64,000 nt of DNA from VRUE01 sp963697805. Its GTDB lineage: Bacteria > Actinomycetota > Thermoleophilia > Solirubrobacterales > 70-9. Every line of letters starts with the position of its first letter. Position 1 is the first letter of the stretch. Location of the stretch: assembly GCA_963697805.1 (NCBI GenBank), contig CAVOPB010000004.1, positions 186,001 to 250,000 of the forward strand. Direction: 5' to 3'. The notes beneath the pieces are model-generated. The model saw nothing but the letters and a program-made list of their open reading frames with translations, made no database searches and was not told the origin of the DNA. The position numbers were made by a program, and so were the translations under genes. Positions 47,419 through 55,705 of the stretch are shown piece by piece.

Positions 47419-49587
47419 CTAGACGTCGGAGTCGGGTCGCGGAACTGTCCCGGCGTGCCCCGGCCACCAGGCCCGCTCACCGAGCCGGTAGGTGACCGCC
47501 GGGATCAGCAGCGCTCGGACGATGAAGGTGTCGAGGAGGACGCCGATCGCGACCGTCGCGCCGATCTGGATCAGCTCCTCGAGCGGCAGGAGCGTGAGGG
47601 TGGCGAACGTGCCGGCGAGGATCAGGCCTGCCCCGGTCACGACGCCGCCGGTCGCGACGAGGCCGCGGAGGGCCGCGGCTGGTGTGCCGCGGCCGATCGC
47701 CTCCTCGCGGACCCGGGTCATCAGGAAGATGTTGTAGTCGACTCCCAGCGCGACCAGGAAGAGGAACGAGAGGAGCACAAGGTTGAACGCGATCCCTTCG
47801 CTGGCCAGATGCGAGAAGGCGAACGTCGAGAGCCCGAGTGTCGCGCCAAAGGAGAGGACGACGCTCGCCATCAGGTAGAGCGGTGCCACCAGGGCGCGTA
47901 GGAGCACCATCAGGATCATTCCGACCACCAACAGGACCAGGGGGACGATCAGGCGGGTGTCGCGGGCGTTGGTCTGCTCGATGTCGTAGTTCTCGGCCGG
48001 GATGCCGCCGAGCAGTCCGCGGGGCGTCAGCTCGTGCAGGCGTTCGCGCACCCGCGAGACCAGTTCGGCGGCTTCGCCCGAGTAGGGGTTGCCGGCCAGG
48101 ACGATCACCACGACCGCGTCCCCCCCGGCGGAGGTGGGCGGTACCGGGACCGCGAGCCTCACGGAGGCGAGGTCCCTCATCCCTTCGGTGACCCGCGCCG
48201 CCTGGCCCGCGGGGACGACGGCGGTGAGCGGTGAGCCGAGTCCGGGCGGGAAGTGTTCGTTCAGGACGGTGGTGCCACGTCCCGAATTGGTCGGCCGGGT
48301 CTCTCCCTGGCCGAAGCCGATCGTCCCGTGGTGGCTGAGATTGCCGAGGGCGAGGACGAGAAGGCCGGCGGTGACGAGGATCATGATCGGGCGCGATCGC
48401 CGTTCAACCAGTTTCGAGACCGCCTCCCAGCGGTTTCGACCCTCGCGCCGCGTCGCGCCCGCGGCCGGCCAGAAGGCGCGCTCCCCCAGCACGGCCAGGA
48501 GTGCCGGCAGGAGGGTGAAGGCCGAGAGCAGCATCACCGCGATCCCGATCGCCAGGATCGGGCCGAGCCAGTGGGTCGAAAGCAGGTCGGCGAAGAGGAG
48601 GACCAGCATCGCAGCGATCACCGTGCCGGCCGAGGCGGCGAGCGCCGGGGCGCTCTCGGCCAGGGCCTTCGGGAGCGCGTCCGCGGCGGGGCTGCCGGCC
48701 TGGAGCTCCTCGCGGTAGCGGTGGACGAGCAGCAGCGAGTAGTCGGTGCCGGCGCCGAAGACGAGCACCAGGAGCAGGAAGGTCCCCTCGGTATTGACCA
48801 CGATCACACCCGCCTCGATCAGCAGGTAGGCGATGCCGATCGCGACCATGTAGGCGGCGCCGACGGAGATCAACGGCAGCAGGGCCAGCAGCGGCGCCCG
48901 GTAGACGACGAGCAGGAGGATCAGGACGAGGCTGAGGGTCGCGATGAGGAGGGTCCTGCCGGCTTCTTCGGCGACGCGTGAGAGGTCGGCGGCGATCCCG
49001 GCCGGGCCGGTCACGTACGCGGAGACCCCGCGGATCTGATGTTCGGCCAGGAACCTGCGGATCTGGTGGACACCGTTCTTCACCGCTTCGCGGTCGGCGG
49101 CGTTGATCGCCAGGACCACCAGTGCCGCTTCGCCGTCGCGGGAGATCGGCCCAACCCCGTGGGCGATCCTCGCGACTTCCCCCAGCGACGCGGGGGCCTG
49201 CGCTGAGAAGGGGTCGATGATCGGGGTGGCGCCGGTGATCTTCAGATCGTCCAGCCGAACGCCGAGGCGGCCGATGGCGTTCAGGTCGCGTCGGGTGAGG
49301 CCGCCGGGACGGTCGAAGACGATCACCGCCGGAACCTCTTCGGCCCCCGGCGCGCCGTGCTTCGCGGGCTGGCCCTCGAGCGCCTTGAGGGCGCGGGTCG
49401 ATTCGGAGTCCTTGGGCAAGAAGCTGGCCTGTCCGGCGGCGGTGACCCCGGCGATGCGCCCGTGCAGGACGAAGCCCGCGACCCCGATGACGGCCCACAC
49501 GGCGATCGCCACCCACCGCCCGCGCGGTCCGGTCACCGCCGTCGCGAGACGTTCGATCAAGGACTGCCGGGCTCGAGGGGAGGTCAA
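47419..49587 (-). CDS. MMPL/RND-family transporter
   Basis: 722 aa from TTG (LTSPRARQSLIERLA), the only in-frame start near the beginning of similarity. Twelve helices in two halves: first helix RGRWVAIAVWAVIGVAGFVLHG, core LLLVLVFGAGTDYSLLLVHRYREEL in half one and FLFLVALGVDYNIFLMTRVREEA in half two, the D-Y motifs of MMPL proton relays. These export lipids or drugs using proton force. Divergent from YANV copy 3. Confidence 0.88.
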   Translation of the reverse strand: MTSPRARQSLIERLATAVTGPRGRWVAIAVWAVIGVAGFVLHGRIAGVTAAGQASFLPKDSESTRALKALEGQPAKHGAPGAEEVPAVIVFDRPGGLTRRDLNAIGRLGVRLDDLKITGATPIIDPFSAQAPASLGEVARIAHGVGPISRDGEAALVVLAINAADREAVKNGVHQIRRFLAEHQIRGVSAYVTGPAGIAADLSRVAEEAGRTLLIATLSLVLILLLVVYRAPLLALLPLISVGAAYMVAIGIAYLLIEAGVIVVNTEGTFLLLVLVFGAGTDYSLLLVHRYREELQAGSPAADALPKALAESAPALAASAGTVIAAMLVLLFADLLSTHWLGPILAIGIAVMLLSAFTLLPALLAVLGERAFWPAAGATRREGRNRWEAVSKLVERRSRPIMILVTAGLLVLALGNLSHHGTIGFGQGETRPTNSGRGTTVLNEHFPPGLGSPLTAVVPAGQAARVTEGMRDLASVRLAVPVPPTSAGGDAVVVIVLAGNPYSGEAAELVSRVRERLHELTPRGLLGGIPAENYDIEQTNARDTRLIVPLVLLVVGMILMVLLRALVAPLYLMASVVLSFGATLGLSTFAFSHLASEGIAFNLVLLSFLFLVALGVDYNIFLMTRVREEAIGRGTPAAALRGLVATGGVVTGAGLILAGTFATLTLLPLEELIQIGATVAIGVLLDTFIVRALLIPAVTYRLGERAWWPGHAGTVPRPDSDV

Positions 49588-49666
49588 GCGCGAAACCCTA
49601 GTCCTAACGGTGACACTTGCCGGCGAATGGCGTTTACGCTTGCGAGAACCAATTCGGGGAGGTCGC

Positions 49667-50296
49667 ATGAGTCGCATCCGTCCAAGGCCCACCTACGCCA
49701 ACGTGGTCGCAACACTTGCCCTGGTCATCGCGGTCGGTGGCGCGAGCGCCTTTGCGGCGACGCAGCTGGCGAAGAACAGTGTCGGGCCCAAGCAGCTGAA
49801 GAAGAACGCCGTCACCGGGTCGAAAATCAAGAAGAACGCCGTCACCGGGGCAAAGGTGAAGGATCAGTCCCTGAGCGGAAAGGACATCGATCTCGGCAAG
49901 CTCGGCACAGTGCCGAGCGCGAACGTTGCCAACAGCGCCAACGCCCTCGCGCCGCACGAATCTCTCCATCTTGTCGGGGGCGCGGGCGAGCCGCAGTTCG
50001 AAAACGGAAGCACCAATTTCGGCTCGGAAGGCGAATTCACCTTTCCGTCGGTCGGTTTCTACAAGGACCACGAGGGAATCGTCCACCTGCAGGGAATGGC
50101 GAAAGTCGATACGGGCCCTGGAGGGGTCTCGGTCTTCACCCTTCCCCCCGGATTCAGGCCAGGCCCGGCGGGTGTCACTCGGATCTTCGAACAGCTCGAG
50201 GGTCTCCTCACCCTCATCGGCTCCGACGGCAGGGTGTTGGCTCAGGAAGAAGGTGTCGCCGCGCTCGAAGGCATCGCCTTCCCCGCCGGATCCTGA
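49667..50296 (+). CDS. YANV-leader secreted repeat protein (copy 3)
   Basis: 209 aa behind GGGGAGGTCGC. The leader PRPTYANVVATLALVIAVGG and repeats KNSVGPKQLKKNAVTGSKIK nearly match copy 1, and the outer domain also does (VGFYKDHEGIVHLQGMAKVD..VFTLPPGFRPG versus VAFYKDQGGVVHLRGVA..). Copies 1 and 3 are therefore close paralogues separated by 2.9 kb that contains copy 2 and the transporter. Confidence 0.75.
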   Translation: MSRIRPRPTYANVVATLALVIAVGGASAFAATQLAKNSVGPKQLKKNAVTGSKIKKNAVTGAKVKDQSLSGKDIDLGKLGTVPSANVANSANALAPHESLHLVGGAGEPQFENGSTNFGSEGEFTFPSVGFYKDHEGIVHLQGMAKVDTGPGGVSVFTLPPGFRPGPAGVTRIFEQLEGLLTLIGSDGRVLAQEEGVAALEGIAFPAGS

Positions 50297-50337
50297 GCGG
50301 CGGGAACGGCTTCCTAGAGCCATAAACTAGGAGCGTT

Positions 50338-50410
50338 GCCCCCGTAGCTCAGTGGACAGAGCGACGGCCTTCTAAGCCGTGGGTCGCTGGTTCGAATCCA
50401 GCCGGGGGCG
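50338..50410 (+). tRNA. tRNA-Arg(TCT)
   Basis: Acceptor stem GCCCCCG/CGGGGGC, D-arm TAGCTCAGTGGACAGAGC, anticodon loop CTTCTAA in the stem ACGGC/GCCGT (anticodon TCT), T-arm GCTGGTTCGAATCCAGC. No encoded CCA. The photolyase frame begins three bases after its end, so both are likely on one transcript. Confidence 0.92.
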
Positions 50411-50413
50411 TAC

Positions 50414-51733
50414 TTGGCTCCGAAGACGTCCGTCATCCTCGTCACCCGCGACCTGCGGATCCGCGACCAGCAGGCACTCGCGGAGGCCTGCCGGGGGAGT
50501 GACCGGGTGGTGCCGCTGTTCGTGTTCGACGATGTTCTCCTGCGGGGGGCCTGCGGGTCGCCCAATCGCCTCAGCCAGCTCCTGGGCGCACTGCGGAGCC
50601 TCGACGCGTCGCTCAGGGACCGCGGGGGCCGGCTCTTCATCCGCCAGGGCGATCCGGTCGCCGAGGCGATCAGGGCCGCCTCGGAAACCGGCGCCGCCGC
50701 GATCCACCTCAGTGAGGACTTCAGCCGGCACGCCCGCCGCCGGCTCGAGCGTCTCCGGGACGCCGGGGCCGGGGAGAGAGTGGAGGTTTGCGCTCACCCC
50801 GGCGTCACGGTGGCCCATCCCGGCGACCTCCTCCCGGTATCCGGCGATCATTACCGCGTATTCACCCCTTACTGGCGGAAATGGAGCCCGTTGCCGCGCG
50901 CCCAGCCCCTGCCGGCGCCGCGAAGGGTTCGGGTGCCGAGCGGGCTCCCGGCCGGCCGCATGCCGGGGCTGCGGAGGCTGACCTCGGAATCGCCCTCTCC
51001 GAACCTTCCGGCGGCTGGTGAGGATGGGGCCCGTGCCCGACTCGACAACTGGGTCCGCCGCGGTCTCGAGGGCTATGAGGAGAGTCACGACGACCTCGCC
51101 GCGGCGCTCACGTCGCGCCTCAGTGCTGACCTCCGTTTCGGCTGCCTTTCTGCCGGCGCGCTGCTGGCCCGGGTCGAGGACAGGCCCGGGGGAGAGGCCT
51201 TTGCCCGCCAGCTCTGCTGGCGGGACTTTCACCATCAGGTCCTCGCCGCCCGACCCGACATCACCCGCGGGGACTACCGGCGGCGAGGAAAACGATGGCG
51301 CCAAGACGAGGAAGCCGCCGAGGCCTGGCGCGAGGGCCGGACCGGGATTCCGATCGTCGATGCCGGGATGCGCCAGCTCGCCGGCGAGGGGTTCATGCAC
51401 AACCGCGCCCGGATGGTCGTCGCCTCTTTCCTGATGAAGACGCTGCGTATCGATTGGCGGGTCGGCGCCGCCCACTTCGACCGGCTCCTGATCGACGCCG
51501 ACGTCGCCAACAACTACGGCAACTGGTAGTGGGTCGCGGGGACCGGCAACGACACCCGCCCGAACCGCGTCCTCAACCCGCTGCGCCAGGCCCGCCGTTT
51601 CGACCCCGACGGCGAGTACGTCCGCCGCTGGGTGCCCGAGTTGCGCGGGATCGAGGGCGGGGCAGTCCATCGGCCATGGCGCCTGCCGCGCTCTGCGAGG
51701 GGCGGCTACCCGGAGCCGATCGTCGAGCTCTGA
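50414..51733 (+). pseudogene. Deoxyribodipyrimidine photolyase with in-frame TAG
   Basis: Frame of 439 codons from TTG 50414. The N-terminal alpha/beta domain (VILVTRDLRIRDQQALAEAC) and most of the FAD domain (RQLCWRDFHHQVLAARPDI, IPIVDAGMRQLAGEGFMHNRARMVVASF) are normal. At 51527-51529 the conserved N-Y-G-N-W-Q-W reads NYGNW-TAG-WVAGTGNDTRPNR, i.e. a CAG glutamine codon has become TAG. The frame then stays open with conserved sequence to PEPIVEL at 51731. Without readthrough the FAD pocket would be incomplete. The intact remainder suggests a very recent mutation or a base error. Confidence 0.8.
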
Positions 51734-51782
51734 GCGCCGCGAATAGCATCTTTGCTGCCCGGGCCGGGTTCTTAGGAGTGCA

Positions 51783-51875
51783 ATGGCACGTGGGAGGCAT
51801 CACACCGACATCGCACTGGCTCTCCTTGCCGGCGCCTCGCTGCTGGGGATCGTCCTGATCCGCCGCGTCTCCTAG
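51783..51875 (+). CDS. 30-aa membrane peptide
   Basis: ATG preceded by TTAGGAGTGCA. The frame MARGRHHTDIALALLAGASL then LGIVLIRRVS makes one hydrophobic helix ending in basic residues. Too short to assign. The strong Shine-Dalgarno and clean helix are the reasons for listing it. Confidence 0.4.
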   Translation: MARGRHHTDIALALLAGASLLGIVLIRRVS

Positions 51876-51925
51876 CCATCTTCGCTCGGGTTTGGCCTCT
51901 CGGGGCCCCGGGTACTCCCGTCGCA

Positions 51926-52069
51926 ATGACACTCCCACTGATTCTCATCGTGATAGGGATCGTGCTCGCCTTGCTGGTGAGCTGGATCCTCGGAATCATC
52001 GTCGTCGTGATCGGTCTGGCGATGCTGATAATCCCCCGCATCGGCGCCGGCCGCACTTCTCGGGTGTAG
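51926..52069 (+). CDS. 47-aa two-helix membrane protein
   Basis: MTLPLILIVIGIVLALLVSW followed by ILGIIVVVIGLAMLIIPRIG and a short basic end. Two tight hydrophobic helices separated by a turn, like the small membrane proteins common in Actinobacteria. Lies 42 bases before a membrane-anchored stress-like protein. No family recognised. Confidence 0.5.
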   Translation: MTLPLILIVIGIVLALLVSWILGIIVVVIGLAMLIIPRIGAGRTSRV

Positions 52070-52111
52070 CCCTCCGAAGTTCCGCGGGCGCTGGCCTAGA
52101 CTGGCGCCCTG

Positions 52112-52711
52112 ATGGCTGCCTGGAAGCTCCCGGTCATCGTCTGTGCGATCACCGTGCCGATCGTCGGCGGGTTCCTGGTCGCCGGTCCGGCGCTCGGTGT
52201 CGCGGTCGGGGCGCTCGCGGTTCTCGCCCTGCTCGTCGTTGCCGCGCGCCAGCGACCGCTCGGGCCGATCGGAGAGCTGCCGGAGGACGGCCGCCACCAT
52301 CTGCTGTTGGTCGTCGCCGGCCCCGTCGAGGAGCCGGGAGACGTCCGCCGGATCAAGGCCGCGGCGGGGCTGGAGCGCGGGGGAGACGCCGAGGTGCTGG
52401 TGCTGGCGCCGGCACGGATCGGCTTCCTCGATCGCTGGGCCTCAGACGTCGAGGGCGCGCGGCAGGAGGCGCAGCGCAATCTCGTCGCGACCGTGGCGGC
52501 GTTGGCCAAGGACGGGATCGACGCCGAAGCCCGGGTCGGCGACGAGGATTTCGTCCAGGCCGTCGAGGATCAGCTGCAGAGCTATGCGGCCGATGGGGTC
52601 GTGCTGGTCAGCCTCGACGGCGGCGACTCCGACGCCGCGGCGCCAGCCGCCGAGGAACTGCGATCGCGGCTGCGGGCCGACTTTCACCACGTCGTGCTCG
52701 GCGCCGGTTGA
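52112..52711 (+). CDS. Membrane-anchored universal-stress-protein-like protein
   Basis: 199 aa. Two helices at 6-46 (VIVCAITVPIVGGFLVAGPA, LGVAVGALAVLALLVVAARQ), then HHLLLVVAGPVEEPGDVRRIK, AEVLVLAPARIGFLDRWASD and ADGVVLVSLDGGDSDAAAP, the alpha/beta order of the domain in the 12909 product. It has the same topology (two N-terminal helices plus one domain) and resembles it in size. It stands far from oxidase genes, so the family is not restricted to respiration. Confidence 0.6.
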   Translation: MAAWKLPVIVCAITVPIVGGFLVAGPALGVAVGALAVLALLVVAARQRPLGPIGELPEDGRHHLLLVVAGPVEEPGDVRRIKAAAGLERGGDAEVLVLAPARIGFLDRWASDVEGARQEAQRNLVATVAALAKDGIDAEARVGDEDFVQAVEDQLQSYAADGVVLVSLDGGDSDAAAPAAEELRSRLRADFHHVVLGAG

Positions 52712-52715
52712 ACGC

Positions 52716-53723
52716 TCAGCAGGAGTGGGCCCGGGCGCGACTGTGCACCAACTGGAAGGCGCTGCCGGGAATCCGCTTCAACTGGTCGAGGTTCTCGTCG
52801 TCCCAGCGGCGGTCGCTGGTGCCGCTGATGTACCAATTGGATCCGTTGTCGGCGACGATCATCCCGTAGTGCTGTAGAGCGAGCGCGATCGCCTTCGCGG
52901 GACCGCTGAAGCGCCCGAGACCGTAGCCCGGCCGCAGCCGCAGCCGCGCCCCCATTGCCGGGGCGTCGGGGTCGGAGGTGTCGCCGGCGCAGTGCGAGGC
53001 GGGGTGGACCCAGGCGTCGCGGGTGCTGTCGAAGGTGATGCGGATCGCATGGTCGACGTGCCCCGAGGCAGCCTCGTCGAAGCGGACCAGTCCCGGAAAG
53101 ATCGGCAGCCCGGCCGCGTCGGCGGAGGTCCAGGAGTCCGGCCGCAGGGCGTTCGAGCGCAGGTCCCAGCTGACCCCGGAATCGGCGTTCCAGTGGGCGC
53201 CCCCGGCCCGCTCGGGGAAGGCGCGGTAGAGCTCATAGAGGGTGCAGCTGTCGCGGTCGACCACCAGCACGTGGCGGTCGCCGTCGCTGCCCGAGCCGCC
53301 CTCGACCGGGGCCGCGGGCGGGATCGGGAACGGCCCGGGGTCGCTCTCGTCACCATAGGCGGTGTAGTGGATCGGAAGCGGGCGCTGGTGGGCGCCGACG
53401 ACCGAGTAGGGAAAGCCGTAGGGGCGGGGTGAGCCGAAGTCGGGGTGCAGCAGGTTGCCGCCGTGGGCGTTGATGTAGGCGATGGTCGCGGCCGAGTTGC
53501 GCGCCAGCGGGGCCCTGGAGACGTCCTGATTCCAGGCGGCCTCGTTCGGCAGCGAGGGGGCGCGTGGCGAGAGCGAGGCCGGCGGGTCGGGGAAGACCGG
53601 GCAGCCGCCGAGGTCGGGATAGGGACCGACAGCATCAGCGCGAGCGGCGGAGGCGAGCCAGACGACTATCACCAGGATCCCGAAGGGAGTGAGGTTGACC
53701 TTCCTATGGGCGGTCAAAGTCAC
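52716..53723 (-). CDS. Secreted protein of unknown function
   Basis: 335 aa from GTG. Signal peptide LTPFGILVIVVWLASAARAD. The mature part begins DLGGCPVFPDPPAS and contains LPNEAAWNQDVSRAPLARNS, YGDESDPGPFPIPPAAPVEGG and DRHVLVVDRDSCTLYELYRA. Further on are VDHAIRITFDSTRDAWVHPA and MIVADNGSNWYISGTSD. These blocks recur in uncharacterised actinobacterial and acidobacterial secreted proteins as far as I remember. The H-V-L-V-V-D-R-D and D-N-G-S-N-W-Y segments could be catalytic, but no function is established. Confidence 0.6.
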   Translation of the reverse strand: MTLTAHRKVNLTPFGILVIVVWLASAARADAVGPYPDLGGCPVFPDPPASLSPRAPSLPNEAAWNQDVSRAPLARNSAATIAYINAHGGNLLHPDFGSPRPYGFPYSVVGAHQRPLPIHYTAYGDESDPGPFPIPPAAPVEGGSGSDGDRHVLVVDRDSCTLYELYRAFPERAGGAHWNADSGVSWDLRSNALRPDSWTSADAAGLPIFPGLVRFDEAASGHVDHAIRITFDSTRDAWVHPASHCAGDTSDPDAPAMGARLRLRPGYGLGRFSGPAKAIALALQHYGMIVADNGSNWYISGTSDRRWDDENLDQLKRIPGSAFQLVHSRARAHSC

Positions 53724-53734
53724 ACACCCTCGGC

Positions 53735-53992
53735 TCAGGCCGGCGGTTGCCCCTCGCGGATCCGCAGCCGCCCGACGTCGAGCTCCTCGACCTTGAGTTT
53801 GCCGATCTTCGCCCGCCTGATCGCCAGCCGGCCGACCGTGAGCCGACCGATCGCGAACCCGCCGACCGCGGCGGCGCCGACCGCCAGCGCCCCGATCGCC
53901 GCCGCCCCGCGTGCCTGGGCGCCGATCGCCATCGCCGGCCACGCCTGGGGTTTGGGCTTGGGCTTGGAATTTCGGGTTGCTCTTTTCCCCAT
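53735..53992 (-). CDS. 85-aa protein with pentapeptide-like A/V-x-G repeats
   Basis: A basic N-terminus MGKRATRNSKPKPKPQ is followed by about ten five-residue units (AIGAL AVGAA AVGGF AIGRL TVGRL AIRRA KIGKL KVEEL DVGRL), ending RIREGQPPA. Every fifth position is A/V/I-x-G-x-L, as in right-handed quadrilateral beta-helix proteins, though the usual A(D/N)LxX consensus is absent. Located 11 bases from the secreted protein gene on the same strand. Confidence 0.5.
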   Translation of the reverse strand: MGKRATRNSKPKPKPQAWPAMAIGAQARGAAAIGALAVGAAAVGGFAIGRLTVGRLAIRRAKIGKLKVEELDVGRLRIREGQPPA

Positions 53993-54025
53993 GCCCCAAC
54001 CGTAGCGCCTAGTTTCCCCGTCATC

Positions 54026-54733
54026 ATGTGCCCGCCCTTCGATCCGCTGCTCGTCGTCCAGCACGTGGCGTGGGAGGGACCGCACCGGATCCTCGAGGCG
54101 TTCGAGGGCCAGGATGTGATCACCGTCCATCCCCTCGATGGAGACGAGCTGCCCGATCACCGGGAGGTGGCGGGCGCGGTCTTCATGGGCGGGCCGATGG
54201 GGGTCGAGGAGACCGAGGTGCACCCGAGGCTGATGGTCGAGCGGGAATGGCTGGTGGAAGCGATTGGTGCCGGGCTGCCGACGCTCGGGGTCTGTCTCGG
54301 CGCGCAGCTGATCGCGCGTGCGCTCGGGGCCGAGGTCGGGCCCGGCCCAGCACCCGAGATCGGGTTCGGGACGATCAGGATCCGCGACCCGGCTGACCCG
54401 GTTGTGGGCGGGCTCGCCCCCGATACGGCGGTCCTTCATTGGCACCGGGATGTCTTCGACCTACCCGACGGCGCCGAACTCCTTGCATGGTCGGCGCAGA
54501 CCCGGTGCCAGGCGTTTCGTGTCGGCAGCGCCTGGGCCGTCCTCTTCCACGCCGAGGCCGACCTCGAGCTGGTCGAGAGCTGGCTCGCCGTGCCCGAGAT
54601 GGCCGCCGAGGCACGCGCCGCCCTCGGCCCCGACGCCGAGTCGATCCTTCGCGATCAGGCCGCCGAGCACGAGAGGGACCTGGTCTCCCGCTCGACGCCG
54701 GGGTTCCGCGCTTTCGCCGATCTTGTCGCATAG
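54026..54733 (+). CDS. Class I glutamine amidotransferase
   Basis: 235 aa. Nucleophile Cys in TLGVCLGAQLIARALG; catalytic His-x-Glu in AVLFHAEADLELV; strand LLVVQHVAWEGPHRILEAFE at the start and GAVFMGGPMGVEE before the nucleophile. Stand-alone GATase of the GMP-synthase-like type that hydrolyses glutamine or gamma-glutamyl compounds. Partner synthetase not in the window. Confidence 0.85.
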   Translation: MCPPFDPLLVVQHVAWEGPHRILEAFEGQDVITVHPLDGDELPDHREVAGAVFMGGPMGVEETEVHPRLMVEREWLVEAIGAGLPTLGVCLGAQLIARALGAEVGPGPAPEIGFGTIRIRDPADPVVGGLAPDTAVLHWHRDVFDLPDGAELLAWSAQTRCQAFRVGSAWAVLFHAEADLELVESWLAVPEMAAEARAALGPDAESILRDQAAEHERDLVSRSTPGFRAFADLVA

Positions 54734-54743
54734 GGTCAGACCG

Positions 54744-55271
54744 GTGCGGATCCGTACCTACATGGGCGTCAGCGTCGACGGCTTCGTCTCAACCCCCGAC
54801 GGCTGGCCGGTGATGCTCTCGATGCCCGATTGGGCTGGTCGCGAGTCCTACGGTCTTCCCGAGCTGCTCGAGACGACCGGCGCCGCGGTGATGGGGAGGA
54901 CGACATTCGATCCCGCGGTCGGCGCGCCGAAATGGCCGTGGCCGGGTCTCGAGGTCTTCGTCCTGACATCGAGCCCGCTGCCGGACGGGGCGCCCGACGA
55001 CATCGTCATCGAGGCCGACCCGGCGGCCCTCCTCGAGCGCATGCGCGGGTCCGGGTTCGAGGGCGACGCCCACCTGATCGGCGGCCCGAAGACCGTCCAG
55101 GCGTTTCTCTCCATCGGCGCCCTCGACCAGCTCGGCATCGTCAAGCTGCCGCTCCTCGTTGGCGGCGGCGTCCCGTTCTCCTCATCGGGGATCGAGATGC
55201 AGCAGCTTAGGCTCGAATCGCACCGCTCCTTCACCGACGGCGCCGTCGAGCTCCTTTACGCCATCGAGTAG
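54744..55271 (+). CDS. RibD C-terminal / dihydrofolate-reductase-like protein
   Basis: 175 aa from GTG. YMGVSVDGFVSTPDGWP at the start, AAVMGRTTFDPA, VFVLTSSPLP and AHLIGGPKTVQAFLSIGALDQLGIVKLPLLVGGGVPF mark the NADPH-dependent RibD-C/DHFR fold. Proteins of this size are single-domain reductases of uncertain substrate. Ten bases after the GATase stop, hence probably one operon. Confidence 0.82.
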   Translation: MRIRTYMGVSVDGFVSTPDGWPVMLSMPDWAGRESYGLPELLETTGAAVMGRTTFDPAVGAPKWPWPGLEVFVLTSSPLPDGAPDDIVIEADPAALLERMRGSGFEGDAHLIGGPKTVQAFLSIGALDQLGIVKLPLLVGGGVPFSSSGIEMQQLRLESHRSFTDGAVELLYAIE

Positions 55272-55291
55272 CCGCTAGATTGGGGGCTCGC

Positions 55292-55365
55292 GGTGGACGT
55301 AGCTCAGCTGGTAGAGCTCCTGGTTGTGGTCCAGGCGGTCGCCGGTTCGAATCCGGTCGTCCACC
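55292..55365 (+). tRNA. tRNA-His(GTG)
   Basis: Acceptor stem GTGGACG/CGTCCAC with the extra 5' G (55292) that tRNA-His needs. D-arm TAGCTCAGCTGGTAGAGC, anticodon loop TTGTGGT (anticodon GTG) in the stem CCTGG/CCAGG, T-arm GCCGGTTCGAATCCGGT. No encoded CCA. Confidence 0.93.
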
Positions 55366-55451
55366 CCTCATGAATCTCCTGCTGTGGAGCCGATTCCACG
55401 ATACCTGGCGGCCGACGCGGCCCAATTGAGCTACTACAGAAGCTACTAGCC

Positions 55452-55495
<44 letters not shown>

Positions 55496-55501
55496 CGCTG
55501 A

Positions 55502-55525
55502 GCCCTCCTTTTGGAGGGCTTTCGC
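55502..55525 (+). terminator. Intrinsic terminator-like hairpin
   Basis: Perfect stem GCCCTCC (55502-55508) / GGAGGGC (55513-55519) with a TTTT loop, followed by TTTCGCGTT. It would end transcription running through the tRNA-His and tRNA-Met remnant. One of the few classical stem-T structures in this window. Confidence 0.6.
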
Positions 55526-55660
55526 GTTCTCGAAGACATTGGCGACGGCCTCGAGACGGTGGCGGAGATCTCGATCCGTCGACCCACCTTGTCGTAGGCG
55601 ATCTTGAGGTCGAAGGCCTCGAAGACCTGGGTTATAGGGAGTTGGGCACCACGCCTTCCG
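55525..55660 (-). pseudogene. Possible C-terminal remnant of a recombinase
   Basis: On the minus strand a frame reads TQVFEAFDLKIAYDKVGRRI then EISATVS, after which it runs into tRNA-antisense sequence. The E-A-F-D-x-x-x-x-Y-D-K spacing resembles the C-terminal region of serine recombinases, but no catalytic domain is present and the frame is closed upstream. Offered only as a hint that an integrating element once ended here. Confidence 0.25.
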
Positions 55661-55705
55661 GCGGGCTTCAGGTGGCCTCCCGTTCAAGGCCGGCGGACCG
55701 GGGGT

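Noticed and set aside
50314..50640. Minus-strand frame with GWIRTSDPRLRRPSLCPLSY
   Set aside because: Antisense of tRNA-Arg plus the photolyase start; not a gene.
55231..55425. Small minus-strand frame containing GRPDSNRRPPGPQPGALPAE
   Set aside because: This is the well-known false protein produced by reading the antisense of a tRNA gene, here tRNA-His.
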